64,000 nucleotides of DNA from Planctomycetota bacterium (GCA_020638835.1 JACKHV010000002.1:1-64000), one strand, 5' to 3'. Counted from the stretch's first letter, positions 7,271-16,338 are shown. Notes: generated by a model not told the origin, from the sequence alone. Numbers and translations are program-made.

Positions 7271-9713
7271 GGACGCAGGTAGGCACGCCTTGCAGTCTCA
7301 GCTCGGTCTCCGCCGACCATGTGCTGTTGCTCCAAACGGCAGGGCCTCGAACTGGCCATCGGAGGTCCTCGCGGTCGACGCGATACCTTACTCCCAAGTC
7401 ATCATCGGGTAGGGCACGGTCCCAGGACAAGACGATGGACCCTGTAGCAATCTCGATAGACTCTCCCGGTTCGATCGTGGCGACGAGGTGAATGGCATTG
7501 ATGTCGCACCACCCGGCAGCATCAGGTAGGCAGATTGCGATAAGGTCTGGTGCCGGACTACCTGCACGAATTCTGTACCAGCCGGCATCCTCCACGGGGA
7601 TCGCGGTCCTCGCCGCGGAAAGGACCACCAACGGAACAAGGTCCCGAGAAGCCTCGGACGAAGGGTCACGGATACCGTAGATCGGAACCAGGAGAGGCTC
7701 GTGGCTCGTGACCCCGGTCACCCGAACACGCCCTCGCAAGTCGAAGGCGGCAGCCCAGGAAGCATGCCACGGGGTGTCTACGGTCGTGTCGGGCTGAACC
7801 TGCAGCGTCGATAGACTGCTCTCGGGGCTGGAGAACACCCCCTGTGTCACTCGGGAGTTGGCGAGCGCGCCTCTTAGCCAGTCTCTCGGTCCGACTGCGT
7901 ATCTTCCAACCGGCAAGCCGTCGAATTGGCAGTTCGAGCCATCGATCCGAGAAGGGTCGTACTCGATGCCGGACTCGAGTCGCAGCGCCACCAAGCCGAG
8001 CGCGGAGTTGATGCTGGGAACTCCGCTTACGGTGATTGCACCTGTGCGACTTGGGAGGGTGATCGAGACCCTCTCGCTATCTCTCAAAGACGACTCGGGA
8101 ACGAGCACAGCCGGTTGGCGTGGTGAGCGTCCCATGACTTCGGTGATGACCTCGACATCGCCGCCCAACCAGTCGAACGGGCCGAGTCTTCCGTCGTCGC
8201 CGACCTCGGAGTTGATGCAGTAGGCGTTGTGGAGGGGCGAATAAACAGCGGCCCTCCCTCGATAGGCAGGTCCATCTGCGTAGCTCAACTCCACCCACCT
8301 GAGTGGTATGGGCTTCATCGAGTGCGTGGTAGTCAGGCCGGACGAGAGCACGGTCCTAACGTCCGGCAGATGAAGTGGCAGGAAACCGTCCACTGTGACA
8401 ACCATCTCGATCTCGGAGAGTGACTCCGGAACTCGGTCCAGTTCCTGCATGAGATGAGGTGGTATCGGGAGTAAGCCCTCGCGAGCGGCGGAGATCACCT
8501 TCGGTAGGGATCGAGGCATGCGCACGTATGGCATCTCGCTCTCTCTGCCATCGGACTTGATTGCTCCTGCTATTCTCCGCAGCGCGACACACGCCGGGCC
8601 GCTTACAACTGTGCCGTCGATCTCATTCCTCAACTCGAGAATCGCACGGTCGCGATCAGGGACAAGGTCGACTTCGATCGAAAGATCCTCACCTTCGAGC
8701 GCATTGGGCAATCGAATCAATCCGGAATCGGAGGACAGAGTCGTCGCGGCCGCAGCCGAGCCCCCGGCCAAACTGAGCCTCGGGACTTCGTCAGCCAGCA
8801 GCGGTTTGACGAGGACCGGACTCCGAGAGGCCGGGATGCGGATGACTCCCGTCACGTCCGACTCGTGCCTTTGTGCGGTGGAGCGGGGATCGAGAGGTCT
8901 CCAGGTCTCCACCAGCAGGCCGGCTAGCGGTTCGCCGGTGTCCTTCGCAACGAACCGCAGAGTCAGGAAGCCATCCTCCAGAACAACCTCGACCTGCTCA
9001 CCGGGCTGCAGTCGTAGCGATGTCTGGGTCACTCCGGTTGCGGACAGCACATCCACCGTTGCGGGTCCGCTCAACGCGAGTTCGCTTTCCCCGGCCGCAT
9101 TGGTCCGGGTGACTACAGGCTCTCCTGTCGTGTGTGCAAGTCCGTCGAACCAATTCGAGTTATCCCGAGTGCGTCGTCCAATGGTGCTTGCCTGCCAACG
9201 GAGCACTCTGTCGACTGCCGAGGACCCGTCGGTGTTGCGTAGAACTACTTTCGCCGGATTCAGAGGCTCTAGTGAGACCACGATGTGACGGAGATCGTCT
9301 TCCGTGTCGGAATGGACTTGCTGACTCACATATCCAGCCGCAGAGACGAGGAGGCTCGGCGACTCTGTGCCAGTCTTCGTGGTGCGAAAGGCTCCAGTTT
9401 CGCGGGAAGAGACGATGCACTCCGAGTTGTCGAGGCACACGGAGGCGAGCACAGGGCTGCCGAATCTCGCGTCGATCACAACTCCACTGATCGCGAGGCC
9501 GGAGTCGGCAGGTTCGAGGACCGGGGCACGGTCACGCGCGTGGTCCGGCGGGCCCCCAGCCGCTCCTGCCGGCTGTTCGACCCATCTGCGTGGGGCGAAT
9601 TCGCCTTCGCCGAGTTTCTGCCCTCCGAACACGAGGTAGAACACGAGCGTCACCGCGAGGGCGGTAGTCGCGGCAAGCACTCGGGTGCGTGCGTTGCTGA
9701 TCGACGATTGCAT
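7263..9713 (-). pseudogene. Large membrane-anchored surface protein, interrupted by IS66 (main part)
   Basis: About 815 residues remain here and ~39 more lie at 4721-4839 beyond IS66. I place the start at the ATG at 9713, because the next ~20 residues lead straight into a single membrane segment (VLAATTALAVTLVFYLVF); sequence upstream does not look coding. The exported part is a series of beta-rich modules resembling carboxypeptidase-regulatory or Ig-like folds (repeated 'SGVVIDARFGSPVLASV' and 'TGVIRIPASRSPVLV' type segments). There is no recognisable enzyme motif. Codon use is less GC3-biased than in core genes. A truncated protein ending a few residues into the IS could still be made. Function unknown. 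Confidence 0.75.
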
Positions 9714-9843
9714 GGCTGCGTCTTTGATGAGCTCTTCGACCGCGTTCGGAGTCGGCCACTTGCTGCAGGACTGATCGCCCGAGCAGGCATGGCGTCCATC
9801 CTGTTCGGGCGATCGTGGCTCATGACGAGCCTGGGTGGCGGAT

Positions 9844-10206
9844 CTACTGCTTGAGAGTTCCTGAGTACATCTTCTCGCCGTTGAAGTTGTGCTCGAAGAG
9901 GAAGTCACCGTTCACGTACGCGATGCACAGCGTCTTGCGAGAATCCTTGTCGTCCTCGTACTCGCCGTTGCCGGCAGGAGGGGCCTCTCGATGATAGACC
10001 CTGCCCGCGCCGTCCAATCTCGGATTCTCGCCTGCGGGCTGGGAGAAGGAGCCTGTCCCTGCAGAGGTTCCGTCATCCTTCTCGAAGTTCCACGCACCAC
10101 TGTTGGGTCCGGTCTCGCCAGAGTAGGCGGGAGGTCCAGTGATTCCTCCTAGAGCGATGCCGGCGAGCAGTGCGAGGGGAATCGCGCTCATGAGTATCCG
10201 ACTCAT
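9844..10206 (-). CDS. Small secreted protein, unknown function
   Basis: A 120-aa product starting at the ATG at 10206, which is preceded by a clear AAGGAGAG ribosome-binding site; longer in-frame starts have none. Residues 1-20 (MSRILMSAIPLALLAGIALG) are a signal peptide. The mature part is polar and Gly/Asp/Asn-rich and ends with a tyrosine-rich stretch (CIAYVNGDFLFEHNFNGEKM). One cysteine is present. It lies just upstream of the interrupted surface gene on the same strand, so the two may have been co-expressed. I recognise no family. It sits inside the insert bounded by repeat A. Confidence 0.7.
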   Translation of the reverse strand: MSRILMSAIPLALLAGIALGGITGPPAYSGETGPNSGAWNFEKDDGTSAGTGSFSQPAGENPRLDGAGRVYHREAPPAGNGEYEDDKDSRKTLCIAYVNGDFLFEHNFNGEKMYSGTLKQ

Positions 10207-10318
10207 GATTCTCTCTCCTTCTGTGGCCTGGGACGGCGCACTCAACTCGTTGATGATTCGGCCACACGATTTCGTGGCGGACGGCGGTCAAAATCTCGAC
10301 TGCCGGGTCGCGAGCATA

Positions 10319-10336
10319 GCCCCCGGCGCGGGGGGC
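10319..10336. terminator. Short GC hairpin
   Basis: GCCCCC and GGGGGC pair around a short G/C loop in the non-coding stretch between the small secreted gene and the right repeat A. No T tract follows on either strand, so terminator activity is uncertain. Confidence 0.3.
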
Positions 10337-10377
10337 AACGTCAAGGGTAGAAACTTCAGCGGGGGGTACAACCCGGG

Positions 10378-10570
10378 CACTATGCTGACCGGGTCGCAGG
10401 TCGAGTCCGCCCGGATGGAAGTAGATCGTGTTCCTGAACCGGTCGCGGTTGCGGAAGTCGCAGGCCATGTGCTTGACCCGCGGGACCTTCGCGTTGCCCG
10501 ACTCGCTGCTCGCGTTCGTCGCTGTGAGCACGATCGCATAGATGACTCCGTGGGGGTGAGAACGCACCAT
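10378..10570 (-). other. Possible degraded coding fragment
   Basis: This part of the 10207-10576 gap has, in one minus-strand frame starting at 10570, strongly GC-biased third positions and protein-like composition (for example KHMACDFRNRDRFRNTIYFH). There is no proper stop near the end of the biased region and its upstream end runs into repeat A. It may be a leftover gene end carried with the insert. I do not recognise the family and confidence is low. Confidence 0.25.
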
Positions 10571-10575
10571 TCGGA

Positions 10576-10765
10576 CGGCGTGCAGATCGAAGCGCCCTTG
10601 ATCCTCGGACTGGTGAGGTTCTGCCTGCGAACGAAGGGCTGGTTCGGGAGCGTCGAACCCGGCTGAGCGTCGCGCCGCTCAGACCAACCGCTCGAGCATC
10701 ATCGCCGCCAACGACAGCACCAGGAAGAACCCGCACATGTCGGTGACCGTCGTCAGGATCGGTCC
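10576..10765. repeat. Direct repeat A, right copy
   Basis: The counterpart of 4406-4607: it holds a truncated acr3 3' end, the gap and the last codons of the intact mgtE. It is 12 nt shorter than the left copy because of an indel before the acr3 stop. It marks the right edge of the accessory insert. Confidence 0.85.
10577..10666 (+). pseudogene. acr3 C-terminal remnant
   Basis: Thirty codons matching the last residues of the intact ACR3: the remnant reads [20 protein letters not shown] then GWFGSVEPG, versus [20 protein letters not shown] in the complete gene. It lacks any start and is a footprint of the duplication. Confidence 0.85.
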
Positions 10766-12046
10766 GGCCGCCAGCGCGGGGTCCTTGCCGAGGCGGCGCA
10801 GCACGAGTGGGATCGCGCCGCCGATGCAGACGGCGACGAGGGTGTTCAGCGCGAGCGCGCCGCCGGCGACGAGGCCGAGCCACGGATTGCCCTTCCACGC
10901 CCAGGCGACGACGCCGATCAAGCCGCCGAGCACCAGGCCGTTCAGGATGCCGAGGCCGATCTCGCCAAGCAGCACGGGGCGCAGGTCGGAGGCCTTGATC
11001 GTGCCGAGCGTCAGCTCGCGCAGGCTGACCGCGACGGCTTGATTGCCGGAGCAGCCGGACATGTCGGAGATGATCGGCAGGAAGACGGCGAGGGCGATGA
11101 CCGCCTCGAGCGTGTCCTGGTTCAGCGCGATCACGCTCGCCGCGAGCACGTTCAGCACGATGTTCACCGACAGCCAGGCGAGGCGTCGGCGCGAGCGCAG
11201 CAGCAGCGGCATGCTGCGCAGCTCCTCGCCGCCGACGATGCCCTGCGTGCGGCGGAAGGTCTCGTCGCTCTGCTCGGCGAGCGCGGCCTCGACGCCGGAG
11301 CGGCGCAGCACGCCGCACAACACACCGTCCTCGTCGAGCACCGGCGCGCCGAAGAAGTGGTGTTCCTCGAAGAAGTGCATCAGCTCGTCGAGCCCCGCGT
11401 CGTCGCGCACCGAGTGCGGGTCGCGCAACATCACGCGCTCGACTCGCACGTTGCGAGGCGCCATCAAGAGGTCGCGCAGGCGCAGCACACCGACGAGGCG
11501 CTCCGCTTCGTCGACGACGTAGACGTACTGGATGTCGTAGCCGGCGTACTCCTCCGCATGTTGGCGGATCGAGTCGATCACTTCGTCGACCGTGCTGCGC
11601 GCGGGGACCTGCACTAGCTCGGTGAGCATCAAGCCGCCGGCCGAGTCCTCTGGATAGGCGGCGAGTTCGCGCAGCTCGGCCGCGTCCGCCGGCTCCATCT
11701 GCGCGAGGATCGCCTCGGCCTCGACCGATTCGAGGTCGCCGAGCAGGTCGGCCTGCGCGTCGGACGGCAGCTCCTCGAGGATGCGCGCCGCGTCCTCGGG
11801 CGCCATGCTCTCGAGCGCGTCGGCCGCGTGCACGTCCGGCATGTGCTCGATCACGTCCGCCGCGTCCTCGGGCGCGAGCAGCGCGAGCAACTTGGCGCGC
11901 TCGTCGTCGTCGAGCCGCGCGACGACGCGCACGGACTCGAGCGGCTCGAGCGTCTCCATCAATGCCTTCACGCCCGCACGGTCGCCGGCCGTCACCAGCT
12001 CGGCGAGCGCTTCCCACGGGGCGCGCGACTGCGTGTCCTGCGTCAT
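10679..12046 (-). CDS. mgtE: Magnesium transporter MgtE
   Basis: A 455-aa MgtE-type Mg2+ channel. Residues ~1-130 form the acidic superhelical N domain (repeated LLALLAPEDAADVIEHMP-like units), ~135-260 carry the paired CBS domains that sense cytosolic Mg2+, and ~275-455 hold about five membrane helices with conserved SGCSGNQA and FLPIISDMSG. Length and order are typical. The ATG at 12046 gives a normal N-terminus. Its 3' end lies in repeat A, and a diverged copy of that end remains next to acr3. In MgtE-type channels Mg2+ binding to the N/CBS domains closes the pore; that is family knowledge. Confidence 0.95.
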   Translation of the reverse strand: MTQDTQSRAPWEALAELVTAGDRAGVKALMETLEPLESVRVVARLDDDERAKLLALLAPEDAADVIEHMPDVHAADALESMAPEDAARILEELPSDAQADLLGDLESVEAEAILAQMEPADAAELRELAAYPEDSAGGLMLTELVQVPARSTVDEVIDSIRQHAEEYAGYDIQYVYVVDEAERLVGVLRLRDLLMAPRNVRVERVMLRDPHSVRDDAGLDELMHFFEEHHFFGAPVLDEDGVLCGVLRRSGVEAALAEQSDETFRRTQGIVGGEELRSMPLLLRSRRRLAWLSVNIVLNVLAASVIALNQDTLEAVIALAVFLPIISDMSGCSGNQAVAVSLRELTLGTIKASDLRPVLLGEIGLGILNGLVLGGLIGVVAWAWKGNPWLGLVAGGALALNTLVAVCIGGAIPLVLRRLGKDPALAAGPILTTVTDMCGFFLVLSLAAMMLERLV

Positions 12047-12076
12047 GCGCCTGACTCGATCCGTTTCCCGCCCGAC

Positions 12077-12916
12077 TTACTCGGTCGCGAAGATCTCCGC
12101 GAAGAACTGGCGCATGTGGCCCCACGAGCGGCGGTCGGCGGCCGCGTCGTAACCGACGACAGCTTCCATGCCGTTCGCCTTCGCGAGCGCGTCGACGCCG
12201 GGGTTCGTGAAGGCGTGCCGCGCGCCTGAGTAGCTGATGAACTGGTAGTCGAAGCCGCCGTCGTTCAGGCCTTTGGTGAAGGCCGCGAGGTCTTCAGGCT
12301 TCACCAACGGATCGACGGCGCCGTGGCAGATCAGGATCTTCGCGCGATTCTTCTGCGCGGCTTCCGGCGAGGCGGGGATCAGGCCGCCGTGGAAGCTGAC
12401 GATGCCGGCGAGCGGCGCGCCGCTGTACGCCAGCGCTTGCGTGATCGAGCCGCCGAAGCAGTAACCGATCGCCGCGACGCGGTCCGGGTCGACCAGCCCG
12501 CTCGCGAGCAGTTGGTCGAGTCCGGCGCGGGCGCGCTCCGCCATCAGCGGCTTGCCGTAGAACTGTCCCGCCAGCTCGCCCGCCTTCGCGGCCTCGGCCG
12601 TCACGACACCCTTGCCGTACATGTCGACGGCGAAGGCGACGTAGCCGAGTTGCGCGAGCTTTTCGGCGCGCTGCTTCGCGTAGTCGTTCAAGCCCCACCA
12701 CTCGGGGTAGACCGCCACGCCGGGCGCGGGGTGATCGGCGCTGACGCGCGACGCGTCGTAGACGAGGTAGCCCTCGAGCTGCACGCCGCCGTGTTCGTAG
12801 GCGACCGCGCGGTGCGTGAGTTCGGGCGAAGGGGCGGACGTCGCGCCGCGGGTCGCGCCGAAGGAGGCGACCGCGATCAGCGCGAGGAGCGAGAGGGTGA
12901 GGAGTGTGCGGCTCAT
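12077..12916 (-). CDS. Secreted dienelactone hydrolase family protein
   Basis: A 279-aa alpha/beta hydrolase. The ATG at 12916 is chosen because it begins a good signal peptide (MSRTLLTLSLLALIAVASFG) and is preceded at the right distance by a TANNNT box; an upstream in-frame ATG at 12952 adds only 12 residues with no signal. The catalytic triad of the DLH family is visible: Cys in GYCFGGS, Asp in HGAVDPLV and His in GARHAFTN. The substrate is unknown; family members cleave lactones or esters. Export to the periplasm is inferred. It ends 30 nt before the mgtE start on the same strand. Confidence 0.85.
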   Translation of the reverse strand: MSRTLLTLSLLALIAVASFGATRGATSAPSPELTHRAVAYEHGGVQLEGYLVYDASRVSADHPAPGVAVYPEWWGLNDYAKQRAEKLAQLGYVAFAVDMYGKGVVTAEAAKAGELAGQFYGKPLMAERARAGLDQLLASGLVDPDRVAAIGYCFGGSITQALAYSGAPLAGIVSFHGGLIPASPEAAQKNRAKILICHGAVDPLVKPEDLAAFTKGLNDGGFDYQFISYSGARHAFTNPGVDALAKANGMEAVVGYDAAADRRSWGHMRQFFAEIFATE

Positions 12917-12923
12917 GCGCAGG

Positions 12924-12929
12924 AGGCTA
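12924..12929 (-). promoter_or_regulatory. -10-like box 7 nt before the dienelactone hydrolase start
   Basis: TAGCCT on the minus strand followed by seven bases and then ATG. There is no Shine-Dalgarno sequence. This spacing would place the transcript start at or next to the start codon, giving a leaderless mRNA; similar boxes precede several other genes here. Confidence 0.4.
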
Positions 12930-12942
12930 CTGCCTGCGGCGG

Positions 12943-13307
12943 AGCCGCACAACCGGCCCCGATCGAGTCCGCGTCGCCTTCCCGCCCGCCCTCAACGCGG
13001 CCGCTCGAAGCGCATCATCCACGAGTCGAACTGCCCTTGCAGCGGCGACCCGAGCCCGCGGTCGACGGCGGAGGCGAGGCGATTCGCGAGCAGCAGCGGC
13101 GCGGTCAGGATCCCGCCGAGCTTCACCTCGTTGACGTGCATCGCCTCGGGGATCGGGCGCGTCAGCTGGTAGCCCTCGCTGGCGCGGTGCACGAGCCCGC
13201 GGCGCTCCAGCTCGCGGCGCACCTCGTCGCGCGTCCACGCGTTCAACTCACGCACCGGCAACAGCGGCTTCACGCGCCGGCGGCGGCGCATGCCGCGCGA
13301 GTCGCGG
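12943..13307. repeat. Direct repeat B, left copy
   Basis: These 365 bp are nearly identical (about seven differences seen) to 15100-15464, in the same orientation. The repeat includes the 3' end of the methyltransferase gene and its downstream flank. The two copies bracket the two-gene insert at 13405-15002. Confidence 0.95.
12992..13307 (-). pseudogene. Methyltransferase C-terminal remnant
   Basis: Encodes the last ~105 residues of the methyltransferase at 15149-16321, almost unchanged (one Val for Phe near the end). It has no SAM-binding core. An internal ATG at 13291 could start a 99-aa peptide, but it would be only a fragment. It lies between the dienelactone hydrolase and the insert and is the truncated product of duplication B. 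Confidence 0.9.
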
Positions 13308-13404
13308 GACCCTCGTCCGGCATTCAGGGTGATTGAGGGCCGTCACCGAAGGCGTTGCTTGAGTGGGCGCAAGGGACTGTGTCGAGCCGTTCGGGCGGAA
13401 TCGA

Positions 13405-14334
13405 CTACCATGGAGTGTCCAGCCCCGCGTACTCGCTCCACCTGGACACGTCCCTGAGTTCCAAAGCGTCGTACCCGGCCGCGTCCAAGAGGGTGATTAT
13501 GTCAATCACTCCATCACGATTCGCGTCGATCATCACAAGCGAGGGTACCAAGTCGAGTGAACCAGCCCTAGCCAGCTGGTAGACGAACCCCTCGGACACG
13601 TGGTCTCCTCCGTGAACCGAGTCGTAGTTGTTGATTGCGAGTTCGGGATAATCCGACTTCGACACGATCACTGTGGTGGTCCCCAACGCCAGGGTCTCTG
13701 GCCATGTCACCTCGAAGATGTCACTCGTTTCCGAGAAGAGGCAGAAGAGCGCACGGGGCTTGCCACGATTCCAGATCATCCTGCGGGCAAAGCCGCGAGT
13801 GCCTTCACTGGAGCCGGTGGAACTGCGATAGATCAACCTGACTGACTTCCGCGCACCAGGCGTGAGCTGCACTTCACCTGTAGCCGGGTCTTGCTGCACC
13901 TTGGGTACGGGGAGTTCCCACAGTTCGATGACATTCGTGTCCCCCAAGCACCCAGCCACCGCAAGGAACCCGCCATTCAAGAACTCTGCCGCTGTAGGGA
14001 TGTACCGGACCGCGAACGTCTGCGTCTCGAACGCTCTGATGTCTCTCATCCAGAAGCCATCGCCTGAGTAGAGCTGCCAGTCAACCTCGACTCGACGCTG
14101 GTTGTGACCCGAAATGCGAGCGGTTGCGATCACATCACTCTGCGGATGTAGATACGAGAACGCGCCTGCGGCCCTGAACAAGTCGGCGCGGACTTGCGAG
14201 CACACCTCGGTCTCATCCTGAGGATTCGTCAATGCGGAACTCGTATTGTGACGAATCAGTGCCAGTAGTGTCGTCAGGCAGAGAAGAACTAGAGCGCGCG
14301 TCCGCCAAGAACGTGCGATGGGTGAGTGATTCAT
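13405..14334 (-). CDS. Secreted protein of unknown function, EF-hand-like/dockerin-like loop near C-terminus
   Basis: A 309-aa product. The ATG at 14334 is preceded by TAGGAGTG, a good ribosome-binding site, and starts a membrane-targeting N-terminus (SWRTRALVLLCLTTLLALI). The rest is beta-rich. Near the C-terminus MIDANRDGVIDIITLLDA has the spacing of a calcium-binding dockerin or EF-hand loop (DxNxDGxID), as in exported proteins that count on such modules. It is eight nt downstream of the HExxH gene, so the two form an operon. Codon use is less GC3-biased than in neighbours. No homologue recognised; function unknown. Confidence 0.65.
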   Translation of the reverse strand: MNHSPIARSWRTRALVLLCLTTLLALIRHNTSSALTNPQDETEVCSQVRADLFRAAGAFSYLHPQSDVIATARISGHNQRRVEVDWQLYSGDGFWMRDIRAFETQTFAVRYIPTAAEFLNGGFLAVAGCLGDTNVIELWELPVPKVQQDPATGEVQLTPGARKSVRLIYRSSTGSSEGTRGFARRMIWNRGKPRALFCLFSETSDIFEVTWPETLALGTTTVIVSKSDYPELAINNYDSVHGGDHVSEGFVYQLARAGSLDLVPSLVMIDANRDGVIDIITLLDAAGYDALELRDVSRWSEYAGLDTPW

Positions 14335-14342
14335 GGACACTC

Positions 14343-15002
14343 CTAGTCGCAAGCAGGGCACTCGTTGGGGATTGGTGGCCCTGCATAGCCCCAACTGCAA
14401 TGCCCAAGAAGGCACTCTTCCAGCATTTGCAGCTTCGCTGCCTCGATGATCTCGGACAGCGCCCGACAATCACGTTGTCGCTCCGCCTGCTGGTGCGGGC
14501 CATACTCGCGAGTGCAGATCAAAGCCGCAAGTTGCCCAGCGGAGTCGTGGTTCATCGCGGAATGTGTGCATGTGTAGCACGGGTCCGCCCGTCTACTGTC
14601 TCCTTCGTCCCCTGGGTCGGTGTGCAGAATGTGCAGCCATTCGTGGAGCAGGACGACGCCGACGACTTCGGGAGACGTTCCGACCCGAATGACGATCGTA
14701 TCCTTGTCCGAGGCACCTTGGACACCGCTGTCGTCGAATCCCCAAAGCGTGCCGACTCGGACATCTCCACTGCCGTCGTTCTTGCCAATCGCCTCACGCA
14801 GCGCGTCCGTCGCTTCTGAGTCGATTGACTCGGCCACATCGAGAGCCGCTTGAAGGTCTGCGTTGTCGATTGGTGCGGTCGCCAAGTTGTGTGCATGCAG
14901 ATCGGAGTCGGCCTGGACTGCACCTATTGGCATGCACATCATGCAGATCATCATGAGCGTGCGCCGCGCGGAGGTCACTCTCCGGTATTTGTTAGCCAGC
15001 AT
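14343..15002 (-). CDS. Secreted putative metalloprotease-like protein with HExxH motif
   Basis: A 219-aa protein with an N-terminal signal peptide (TLMMICMMCMPIGAVQA). At residues 120-124 there is HEWLH, an HExxH zincin motif within a hydrophobic helix (VVGVVLLHEWLHILH), followed by a short Cys-rich region (CYTCTH) that could supply another ligand. The total length is small for a peptidase, and I cannot see the third ligand with certainty. The C-terminus has more cysteines and suggests a disulfide-stabilised exported protein. It is the first gene of a two-gene unit with the secreted protein at 13405-14334, inside the insert bounded by repeat B. Confidence 0.6.
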   Translation of the reverse strand: MLANKYRRVTSARRTLMMICMMCMPIGAVQADSDLHAHNLATAPIDNADLQAALDVAESIDSEATDALREAIGKNDGSGDVRVGTLWGFDDSGVQGASDKDTIVIRVGTSPEVVGVVLLHEWLHILHTDPGDEGDSRRADPCYTCTHSAMNHDSAGQLAALICTREYGPHQQAERQRDCRALSEIIEAAKLQMLEECLLGHCSWGYAGPPIPNECPACD

Positions 15003-15099
15003 CCGACTGCACTAGCCATGTCCGTCACATCGCGTCAACCTGGATGAACCCAAAGGGCAAGCCTCTTTCGGGTCGATGCTGTATCCATTGCGAATCTCC

Positions 15100-15464
15100 A
15101 GCCGCACAACCGGCCCCGATCGAGTGCGCGTCACCTTCTGGCCCGCCCTCAGCGCGGCCGCTCGAAGCGCATCATCCACGAGTCGAACTGCCCTTGCAGC
15201 GGCGACCCGAGCCCGCGGTCGAAGGCGGAGGCGAGGCGGTTCGCGAGCAGCAGCGGCGCGGTCAGGATCCCGCCGAGCTTCACCTCGTTGACGTGCATCG
15301 CCTCGGGGATCGGGCGCGTCAGCTGGTAGCCCTCGCTGGCGCGGTGCACGAGCCCGCGGCGCTCCAGCTCGCGGCGCACCTCGTCGCGCGTCCACGCGTT
15401 CAACTCACGCACCGGCAACAGCGGCTTCACGCGCCGGCGGCGGCGCATGCCGCGCGAGTCGCGG
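15100..15464. repeat. Direct repeat B, right copy
   Basis: The partner of 12943-13307 at a constant offset of 2157 bp. This copy is continuous with the complete methyltransferase gene, so the gene's function is preserved. Confidence 0.95.
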
Positions 15465-16321
15465 TGGATGTCGCCGATCACCAGCTGGCCGCCGGGCGCG
15501 AGGCAGGCGAGCAAGCCGCTGAACCAGCGCTCGGGGTCCGGACTGAAGGAGATCACTCCCGAGCTGAGCACCAGGTCGAAGGGTTCGTCGTCCGCGAAGG
15601 GCGGCGCTTCGCCGAAGCCCGTGCGGCCGGTGAAGTGCGCGATGCCCGCGGTGCGGCAGTTGTCTTCGGCGATGCGCACCATCTCGGGGCTCGGGTCGAA
15701 GAAGGCGAGCTCGCGCGCCTCGAAGCGCAGCGCGGCCTCGATGCCGACCCAGCCGGCGCCGCAGCCGAAGTCGAGGATGCGCTTGCCGGGCGGGACGTCG
15801 GCGAAGAGCGCGACGTGCTTGCGCATCCAGCGGAAGTGCGGGTAGCCCGCCGAGCCGGCCTCGCCGTTCCAGCCGGCCGCGTTCTGGTCGAACTTCTCGA
15901 CCGTCGCGTCGGGCGACATGACGTGCGTGCGGCGGCGCGCGGCGAGCAGCGTGCACGGCGCGCAGGCGTCCGGGTCGACCAGCTCGCGCCGCGCGTTCGT
16001 GCGGCGGTGCGTGCCTTCCGCGGAGAGTTCGTAGAGCGCGACGACGTGCAGCAGCGGCCAGAGCCGGTTGCGCACCTCGCTGAGCTCCTCGTCGCTCGGC
16101 TTGCCGGCGACGCCGACCAGCACGAGACCGTCGGGCGCGAGCGCGGAGTCGATCGCCTCGCGCAAGCTCGTCGGTTCGCCCGCGGCGCCGCAGACGATCA
16201 CGCGACCCGGCGCCGCCGAGTCGCCCTGTTCGAAGTCCGCGAGGATCGCCGCGCGCGCGTGGTCCTCGAGCGGGACCGGCGGCGCGGGCAGGGGCGGGGC
16301 GGTGCGGGGGGACGTCGTCAT
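15149..16321 (-). CDS. Class I SAM-dependent methyltransferase
   Basis: A 390-aa protein from the ATG at 16321. Residues ~1-130 form an N-terminal domain of unknown role ending in a Cys pair (CAPC). Residues ~140-280 are a Rossmann-type methyltransferase with motif I ILDFGCGAGWVGIEAA, an acidic-loop-like FFDPSPEMV and the post-motif LAPGGQLVIGDIHRD. The C-terminal ~110 residues contain an Arg-rich stretch (MRRRRRVKP) and a tail that is duplicated at 12992-13307. The substrate is unknown. It lies 17 nt downstream of the cupin-like gene on the same strand, so the two are probably one operon. Confidence 0.75.
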   Translation of the reverse strand: MTTSPRTAPPLPAPPVPLEDHARAAILADFEQGDSAAPGRVIVCGAAGEPTSLREAIDSALAPDGLVLVGVAGKPSDEELSEVRNRLWPLLHVVALYELSAEGTHRRTNARRELVDPDACAPCTLLAARRRTHVMSPDATVEKFDQNAAGWNGEAGSAGYPHFRWMRKHVALFADVPPGKRILDFGCGAGWVGIEAALRFEARELAFFDPSPEMVRIAEDNCRTAGIAHFTGRTGFGEAPPFADDEPFDLVLSSGVISFSPDPERWFSGLLACLAPGGQLVIGDIHRDSRGMRRRRRVKPLLPVRELNAWTRDEVRRELERRGLVHRASEGYQLTRPIPEAMHVNEVKLGGILTAPLLLANRLASAFDRGLGSPLQGQFDSWMMRFERPR

Positions 16322-16338
16322 GCGGGGCACACTCTGGT

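Noticed and set aside
9714..9908. N-terminal extension of the interrupted surface gene upstream of 9713
   Set aside because: Its residues are Ser/Arg/Thr-rich without conservation features. The start at 9713 leads directly into a membrane segment and is more plausible.
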